Part shown: positions 1 to 5,524 of the stretch, in pieces | Numbering within the stretch: the stretch's first letter is position 1 | Layout of the letters: every line of letters begins with the position of its first letter | NCBI GenBank assembly: GCA_022837365.1 | Contig: JALHHV010000112.1 | Coordinates: 1-7,087, forward strand | DNA length: 7,087 nucleotides | Source of the DNA: Desulfovibrio sp. | GTDB taxonomy: Bacteria > Desulfobacterota > Desulfovibrionia > Desulfovibrionales > Desulfovibrionaceae | Direction of reading: 5' to 3' | Program-made: the position numbers and the translations under genes | Notes under the pieces: generated by a model | Databases searched by the model: none | What the model saw: only the letters and a program-made list of their open reading frames with translations | What the model was told of the DNA's origin: nothing

Positions 1-647
1 AGCGAGCGTGGATGACCCCCGCTCGCGCGGGGACGACGCCGTGGGTGACCCCACCGCCCGGGTGGCCTACGGATGACCCCCGCTCGCGCGGGGACGACGT
101 GTGCCCCTGCACACTATTGGGCATGAGCACAGGATGACCCCCGCTCGCGCGGGGACGACGGGGTGGGCGCGAACGGGGCGATGGTGCTGCCGGGATGACC
201 CCCGCTCGCGCGGGGACGACCTGGTGACCCTGGCCGCCGACCTGGCCGCCACGGGATGACCCCCGCTCGCGCGGGGACGACGGGGCCCTAACCCTGGACG
301 CGGTGTACCGCGCGGGATGACCCCCGCTCGCGCGGGGACGACGGTAGTGACCCAGCCCGGAGGAGCAGGGACAGAGGATGACCCCCGCTCGCGCGGGGAC
401 GACTCGGTGCCAACGTGGCCGGCATCGTCATTCATAGGATGACCCCCGCTCGCGCGGGGACGACTGTAGTGCATCGTGATCTCCTCACTCGGTGCCAGGA
501 TGACCCCCGCTCGCGCGGGGACGACCGTCGCTTCCCTCGGTCGTCGCTAACGTGCTCGGGATGACCCCCGCTCGCGCGGGGACGACCGCGAGGCCTTCAC
601 GGTTTGGATGCGCGGCTAGGGATGACCCCCGCTCGCGCGGGGACGAC

Positions 648-692
648 ATCGTGGCGATCGCGGAGGCAATCGCGGAGGCAAGCTCGGTGGTG
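648..692 (-). repeat. Oversized spacer S11 (45 nt) with a 12-bp tandem duplication
   Basis: This spacer is 12 nt longer than the standard 33. It contains ATCGCGGAGGCA twice in direct succession, at 657-668 and 669-680, flanked by 9 nt and 12 nt of unique sequence. Removing one copy gives exactly 33 nt. The simplest reading is replication slippage after a normal acquisition. The alternative is that a longer piece was captured from a target already carrying the tandem repeat. Confidence 0.95.
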
Positions 693-903
693 GGATGACC
701 CCCGCTCGCGCGGGGACGACCTCATCGACCCGAAGCGGGTGGAGCTCTCCCAGGGATGACCCCCGCTCGCGCGGGGACGACCCTGGCCGCCCATGCGGTC
801 ACATCCTCGTAGCTGGATGACCCCCGCTCGCGCGGGGACGACTTCGCCTTCCTGCACACGTCGCACCGGCACCCGGGATGACCCCCGCTCGCGCGGGGAC
901 GAC

Positions 904-936
904 GTCAGCGAGCGCTGCGCGGCGTACCCCATCGCG
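904..936 (-). other. Spacer S15, homologous to S30
   Basis: This 33-nt spacer matches spacer S30 (1819-1851) at 29 of 33 positions. The differences are at 913, 923, 926 and 932. Read on the plus strand from 906 it encodes QRALRGVPHR. The near-identity, and the codon-wise placement of the differences, suggest that both spacers come from the same gene in two related mobile elements. Confidence 0.9.
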
Positions 937-964
937 GGATGACCCCCGCTCGCGCGGGGACGAC

Positions 965-1058
965 GAGGACCTGGACCAGGCGACGATCGACCTGATCGGA
1001 TGACCCCCGCTCGCGCGGGGACGACGAGGACCTGGACCAGGCGACGATCGACCTGATC
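965..1058 (-). repeat. Duplicated spacer pair S16/S17
   Basis: Spacers 965-997 and 1026-1058 are identical over all 33 nt, with one repeat (998-1025) between them. A 61-bp unit has evidently been duplicated in tandem, most simply by unequal recombination or polymerase slippage between identical repeats. Two independent captures of the same sequence landing next to each other would be less likely. Confidence 0.95.
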
Positions 1059-1137
1059 GGATGACCCCCGCTCGCGCGGGGACGACATGGGCAGTACAGA
1101 TCCGGCGTCCACCTGATCCGGATGACCCCCGCTCGCG

Positions 1138-1162
1138 CGGGGACGACTTGACGTCGTCCCCG
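1138..1162 (-). repeat. Inverted repeat spanning a repeat/spacer S19 junction
   Basis: The repeat ending at 1147 finishes CGGGGACGAC (1138-1147). Five nucleotides later spacer S19 contains its exact reverse complement GTCGTCCCCG (1153-1162). In the minus-strand transcript this gives a 10-bp stem with a 5-nt GTCAA loop, formed between spacer S19 and the 5' part of the following repeat. It would compete with that repeat's own 6-bp hairpin. The inverted repeat is certain. Any effect on crRNA processing is inferred. Confidence 0.9.
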
Positions 1163-1574
1163 ACCTTGTCCCCGGTGGCCGGATGACCCCCGCTCGCGCG
1201 GGGACGACCGGATCGCGCCGGCCAGCTCGATGATCTCCTCCGGATGACCCCCGCTCGCGCGGGGACGACCGAGTACGAGCCCCACGCGCCGCCCCACTTG
1301 CAGGATGACCCCCGCTCGCGCGGGGACGACGTGCCTCAAAACATCGTCGGCTGTGGTCGTGGGGGATGACCCCCGCTCGCGCGGGGACGACTCTATCACG
1401 GCCCCAACCACCCACTCCTGCGAGGGATGACCCCCGCTCGCGCGGGGACGACCGTGTGCGACGCGGGGGCGTAGGACCCTGCCGGGGATGACCCCCGCTC
1501 GCGCGGGGACGACTGAATGGCAGCGCTGATCCCGTAGGAGTGGTTGGGATGACCCCCGCTCGCGCGGGGACGAC

Positions 1575-1607
1575 CTCGCGTCCATCGTGGAGGAGTAATC
1601 ATGACGT
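1575..1607 (-). other. Spacer S26, resembling a phage or plasmid gene junction
   Basis: Read on the plus strand from 1575, the spacer gives LASIVEE followed by a TAA stop (1596-1598). A GGAGGAG Shine-Dalgarno sequence (1589-1595) precedes an ATG at 1601 at normal spacing. This looks like the end of one gene coupled to the start of the next in a compact genome. It is probably a captured fragment and not expressed as protein here. Confidence 0.6.
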
Positions 1608-1818
1608 GGATGACCCCCGCTCGCGCGGGGACGACGGGCCGTGGGAGGCCGTGAATCTCGCCGGCTACGGATGACCCCCGCTCGCGCGGGGACGACCGCG
1701 CCATGCAGTCCTGGCTGCGCGGCCTGAAAGGATGACCCCCGCTCGCGCGGGGACGACCCCACGAACCACCCCAACATCGCACCGCAGGGGGGATGACCCC
1801 CGCTCGCGCGGGGACGAC

Positions 1819-1851
1819 GTCAGCGAGTGCTGCGCGGAGTGCCCCACCGCG
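1819..1851 (-). other. Spacer S30, homologous to S15
   Basis: Partner of spacer S15 (904-936), differing at four positions (1828, 1838, 1841, 1847). Read from 1821 it encodes QRVLRGVPHR. Three of the four differences are silent third-position changes, and the fourth changes A to V. It lies 15 spacers closer to the leader than S15, so it should be the later acquisition. Confidence 0.9.
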
Positions 1852-2488
1852 GGATGACCCCCGCTCGCGCGGGGACGACGCGCCGCCGAGAGCAGCGGGA
1901 GCACGTCGTCGGGATGACCCCCGCTCGCGCGGGGACGACGTGCCCGTACCTGTCCGCCACGGCCACCAGCAGGGATGACCCCCGCTCGCGCGGGGACGAC
2001 CACCCGGCGTAGTGCTCCCGTGGGATCACCCGCGGATGACCCCCGCTCGCGCGGGGACGACACCCCGAAACTCGCCGAGTGCACCCCCGCCAGCGGATGA
2101 CCCCCGCTCGCGCGGGGACGACTCCCTCACCGACGACGGGCCCTCTCGGATCGAGGGATGACCCCCGCTCGCGCGGGGACGACCGCGCCGACCGTGCGAG
2201 CAGTTTCTAGGAAGGCGGATGACCCCCGCTCGCGCGGGGACGACTGCCTCAACCGTCTCGGCTGGCGCCGGATCGGCGGATGACCCCCGCTCGCGCGGGG
2301 ACGACATGGAGCCCAGCTCCTGCGCCTCGGAGGGTTCGGGATGACCCCCGCTCGCGCGGGGACGACCTCGCGGGGGATGGGCCAGTGGTCTACCTGCCAG
2401 GATGACCCCCGCTCGCGCGGGGACGACGCGCACTTCGATCAGGTCCCCCTGGACTACGGGGGATGACCCCCGCTCGCGCGGGGACGAC

Positions 2489-2521
2489 GGATGCGAAAGG
2501 CCCCGACAGAATCGGGGCCTC
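2489..2521 (-). terminator. Spacer S41 carrying an intrinsic-terminator-like hairpin
   Basis: The spacer contains a perfect 9-bp inverted repeat, AGGCCCCGA (2498-2506) and TCGGGGCCT (2512-2520), around a 5-nt loop. On the minus strand, the expected direction of array transcription, the stem is followed by a short T run (CCTTTCGC). That resembles the GC-rich, short-U-tract terminators common in actinobacteria and their phages. The protospacer was therefore probably a terminator. Whether it ends pre-crRNA transcription here is unknown. Confidence 0.6.
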
Positions 2522-3351
2522 GGATGACCCCCGCTCGCGCGGGGACGACCTTCTTCCCGGCCTTGTCGGTGTTTCGCGACGGATGACCCCCGCTCGCGCG
2601 GGGACGACCCGCTCCCACGTGATTGCATAATGCTGGAACTCGGATGACCCCCGCTCGCGCGGGGACGACGTCTCATTCCACCCACTCCTCCTCGTGGCGT
2701 TGGGATGACCCCCGCTCGCGCGGGGACGACGAGTAGATGCGGTGCCAGCAGGTCACCATACCCGGATGACCCCCGCTCGCGCGGGGACGACCGCCGCCCC
2801 CATCTCGACCCGCATGCCCTGACCGGATGACCCCCGCTCGCGCGGGGACGACCCACTCGGTCCCGCCGTGCGTGCCGGACTTGACGGATGACCCCCGCTC
2901 GCGCGGGGACGACATCTGCCCGATCGGGTGGGCGTCGGCCGTCGCCGGATGACCCCCGCTCGCGCGGGGACGACTCGGGGTGGATGTAGTAGCGTGAGCC
3001 GGATCTCGGATGACCCCCGCTCGCGCGGGGACGACGTCCACGAGATCGGCCGAATCATGGACGGAGACGGATGACCCCCGCTCGCGCGGGGACGACGCGG
3101 CCACCTGCCGGAGCGAGAGGCGCGCGGCCGGATGACCCCCGCTCGCGCGGGGACGACCTCGGCCCCGTGGGTGAGAGCGGCGGTCAGTCCGGATGACCCC
3201 CGCTCGCGCGGGGACGACTCGGTGGACGGCACGTTCGCGCGTGCTGACCCGGGATGACCCCCGCTCGCGCGGGGACGACGAGTACGTTGTCTCCCGCGTG
3301 GAGCGCTCCCTCGGATGACCCCCGCTCGCGCGGGGACGACAATACCTCAGT

Positions 3352-3373
3352 GAGCGTGTCAGTGAACACGCTC
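3352..3373 (-). repeat. Hairpin in spacer S55
   Basis: GAGCGTGT (3352-3359) and ACACGCTC (3366-3373) form a perfect 8-bp inverted repeat around a 6-nt loop. The second arm abuts the next repeat. In the minus-strand crRNA it would occupy the 5', seed-containing end of the spacer. Confidence 0.85.
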
Positions 3374-4140
3374 GGATGACCCCCGCTCGCGCGGGGACGA
3401 CAGCATCTCGGAGACGGCGGTGACCACGGCCGGGGGATGACCCCCGCTCGCGCGGGGACGACCGTCACGGGCGAGATCAACGCTCTCAAGGGACGGGATG
3501 ACCCCCGCTCGCGCGGGGACGACATCGACTCCGACGAGCAACTCAGTGTGGCCGCGGGATGACCCCCGCTCGCGCGGGGACGACCTCGTCGCCGTGTTTG
3601 TTCACCTGGCGGGCGAGGGATGACCCCCGCTCGCGCGGGGACGACCATCCGGGCGTGCTGGGACCTCGGCGGAGACGCGGATGACCCCCGCTCGCGCGGG
3701 GACGACTCCGCCACCGTGGGCGCCAGCGAGGTCGGGGCGGGATGACCCCCGCTCGCGCGGGGACGACGTCTACACCGCGTCCGTCAAGGCGTGGCAGGCC
3801 GGATGACCCCCGCTCGCGCGGGGACGACGGCGGGACGGGAACGTACAACGGGTCGGGGACCGGATGACCCCCGCTCGCGCGGGGACGACCCGCTACGGGA
3901 TCGAGGAGGAGGCGCTGGACCGGGATGACCCCCGCTCGCGCGGGGACGACGACAAGGCCACCCCCGCCGACCTGGCCGTGTTCGGATGACCCCCGCTCGC
4001 GCGGGGACGACTCCGGGCAGACTGTTCACCCGGACGTTCTGGACGGATGACCCCCGCTCGCGCGGGGACGACACGGCCGCCATCGTCCGCTTCGCTCAAG
4101 GTCGCGGATGACCCCCGCTCGCGCGGGGACGACGAGACAT

Positions 4141-4155
4141 AGAGAGTCCCTCTCT
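4141..4155 (-). repeat. Short hairpin in spacer S68
   Basis: AGAGAG (4141-4146) and CTCTCT (4150-4155) are perfect reverse complements around a 3-nt loop, in the middle of the spacer at 4134-4166. The stem is weaker than those in S41 and S55. Confidence 0.75.
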
Positions 4156-5357
4156 GCTAGTGCGGAGGATGACCCCCGCTCGCGCGGGGACGACTCGTGT
4201 CGAGGCTTGAAACAGCAGCAGTTTTGCGGATGACCCCCGCTCGCGCGGGGACGACGCTATCAGCGGCGGCCGCCATCATGGCGATGGAGGATGACCCCCG
4301 CTCGCGCGGGGACGACCGCACTTATCGGTGGGGCCTATCGCCTAGTGTCGGATGACCCCCGCTCGCGCGGGGACGACTCGGGGCGTATGCAAGCACGGCG
4401 GCGCGGTGGCGGATGACCCCCGCTCGCGCGGGGACGACTCGAGGGATGCAACCGGGGCCGGGCCTACCCTCGGATGACCCCCGCTCGCGCGGGGACGACT
4501 AGGCGACGACGGCGGACTCGTGGGCGGTGCCCGGATGACCCCCGCTCGCGCGGGGACGACACGAGGACCTCCTCCACGGCCTCACGGAGGACCGGATGAC
4601 CCCCGCTCGCGCGGGGACGACGTCTCCACGGGCTTCGTCCGTCCGGCGTAGGTGGGATGACCCCCGCTCGCGCGGGGACGACACCCCCAAGGACCCCCGA
4701 CCGATGACAACGACCGGATGACCCCCGCTCGCGCGGGGACGACGCCACGTCGGTCTTCATGTTGTCCCACGCGGCCGGATGACCCCCGCTCGCGCGGGGA
4801 CGACGGGATCGTCGCCGGCGTCAAGATCACCCAATTCGGATGACCCCCGCTCGCGCGGGGACGACACCTTGAGCTTGGCCCCGTACTTGGCTTCCCAGGG
4901 ATGACCCCCGCTCGCGCGGGGACGACGTGTCCAAGGACGGCGCCGCCGCGCTCGACGACGGATGACCCCCGCTCGCGCGGGGACGACGGGCTCACCCACG
5001 CCCACGCGCTCTCCATGCTGGGATGACCCCCGCTCGCGCGGGGACGACCCGTTCGGTGACCGTGAGCGGGCCATTCTGGACGGATGACCCCCGCTCGCGC
5101 GGGGACGACGTCGTTGACGTCGATGCCGTACCGTGCGCGCACGGATGACCCCCGCTCGCGCGGGGACGACTCCACCGCGTTGCGGTGCCCGTTCCTGGTG
5201 GCCGGATGACCCCCGCTCGCGCGGGGACGACTCCGCCTCGACAGGGCAGCGGGCGCACACCTTCGGATGACCCCCGCTCGCGCGGGGACGACCCGGACTC
5301 CCAGATGTCTGCCGTCGCCGGGAGCGGATGACCCCCGCTCGCGCGGGGACGACCCCT

Positions 5358-5376
5358 GTTCTGAGCCGTTCTAGCC
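5358..5376 (-). repeat. Leader-proximal tandem direct repeat
   Basis: GTTCTGAGCC (5358-5367) is followed directly by GTTCTAGCC (5368-5376), which differs only by loss of one G. On the minus strand this reads GGCTAGAAC then GGCTCAGAAC, ending 4 bp before the first repeat. Its position fits an adaptation-related site at the leader-repeat junction, though it could also belong to an insertion-sequence end. Confidence 0.6.
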
Positions 5377-5411
5377 GTATCCCGGACCGGAGTTCCGCAG
5401 CTGGTAGGCAT

Positions 5412-5430
5412 TTCGGGGGTGTTCGGGGGT
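5412..5430. repeat. 10-bp-phased direct repeat TTCGGGGGT
   Basis: Two exact copies of TTCGGGGGT lie at 5412-5420 and 5422-5430, about one helical turn apart. They sit 59-77 bp from the leader-proximal CRISPR repeat and about 95 bp before the transposase start. Such phasing is typical of a protein-binding site, but the protein is unknown. Confidence 0.5.
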
Positions 5431-5468
5431 AGCTGATCGGCGGGATTCCGCGGTTCTTGGTGCCGGCG

Positions 5469-5472
5469 GGAG
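5469..5472 (+). promoter_or_regulatory. Candidate ribosome-binding site for an upstream GTG start
   Basis: GGAG at 5469-5472 lies 7 nt before GTG at 5480, which is in frame with the transposase and has no stop before ATG 5525. No comparable Shine-Dalgarno sequence precedes ATG 5525. Translation may therefore start at 5480, adding 15 residues, even though the conserved protein begins at 5525. Confidence 0.4.
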
Positions 5473-5524
5473 TTCAAACGTGTGTCACGCTGACTGGCGC
5501 CCCGATGTGTGGTTGGCTGTGGGC

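Larger units (their letters stand above)
1..5353 (-). CRISPR. Type I-E-like CRISPR array, 88 repeats / 87 spacers, incomplete at the left edge
   Basis: A 28-bp repeat occurs 88 times between 10 and 5353, and every copy I read is identical. On the minus strand it starts GTCGTCCCCGC and ends GCGGGGGTCATCC, giving a 6-bp CCCCGC/GCGGGG stem with a GCGA loop. That is the layout of type I-E repeats processed by Cas6e, so transcription and crRNA sense are placed on the minus strand with the leader on the right. Repeat starts advance by 61 bp (33-nt spacers) from 10 to 620, 693 to 1852, 1912 to 2522 and 2581 to 5326. The exceptions are spacers of 45 nt (648-692), 32 nt (1880-1911) and 31 nt (2550-2580). 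Positions 1-9 look like the end of another spacer, so the array probably continues leftward. No degenerate terminal repeat is seen. The type assignment rests on repeat architecture and unit size alone, because no cas gene is present. Confidence 0.98.
5354..5470 (-). promoter_or_regulatory. Probable CRISPR leader, possibly truncated by an insertion sequence
   Basis: This is the gene-free DNA next to the last repeat, on the side where repeat orientation predicts the leader. It has no coding potential I can support. It holds two tandem direct-repeat pairs: GTTCTGAGCC/GTTCTAGCC at 5358-5376 and TTCGGGGGT twice at 5412-5430. I see no convincing minus-strand -35/-10 pair. TAGAAC (minus strand, about 5370-5375) is a weak -10 candidate only. 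The right boundary is arbitrary, because the left end of the insertion sequence must lie somewhere in 5354-5524. Confidence 0.5.

Noticed and set aside
221..253. Repeated CCTGGCCGCC within spacer S4 and at the start of S13
   Set aside because: This is a common Ala/Leu-rich coding pattern in high-GC DNA. The spacers otherwise differ, so no relationship is claimed.
2001..2033. GGGATCACCCGC in spacer S33, resembling a degenerate repeat start
   Set aside because: The similarity covers only the first part of the repeat and the unit spacing is undisturbed, so it is an ordinary spacer.
1392..2702. A shared 12-mer CCACCCACTCCT in spacers S23 and S44
   Set aside because: The flanks do not match and the position within the spacer differs. 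One such match is expected by chance among 87 GC-rich spacers.
67..5477. Many long minus-strand open frames (and a few plus-strand ones) with repeated phrases such as SSPRERGSS, VVPARAGVI and RPRASGGHP
   Set aside because: These are translations of the CRISPR repeat. On the minus strand the repeat has no stop in any frame. The 61-bp unit shifts the frame by one each time, so the three phrases rotate. Overlapping frames give equivalent products, so none is a gene.
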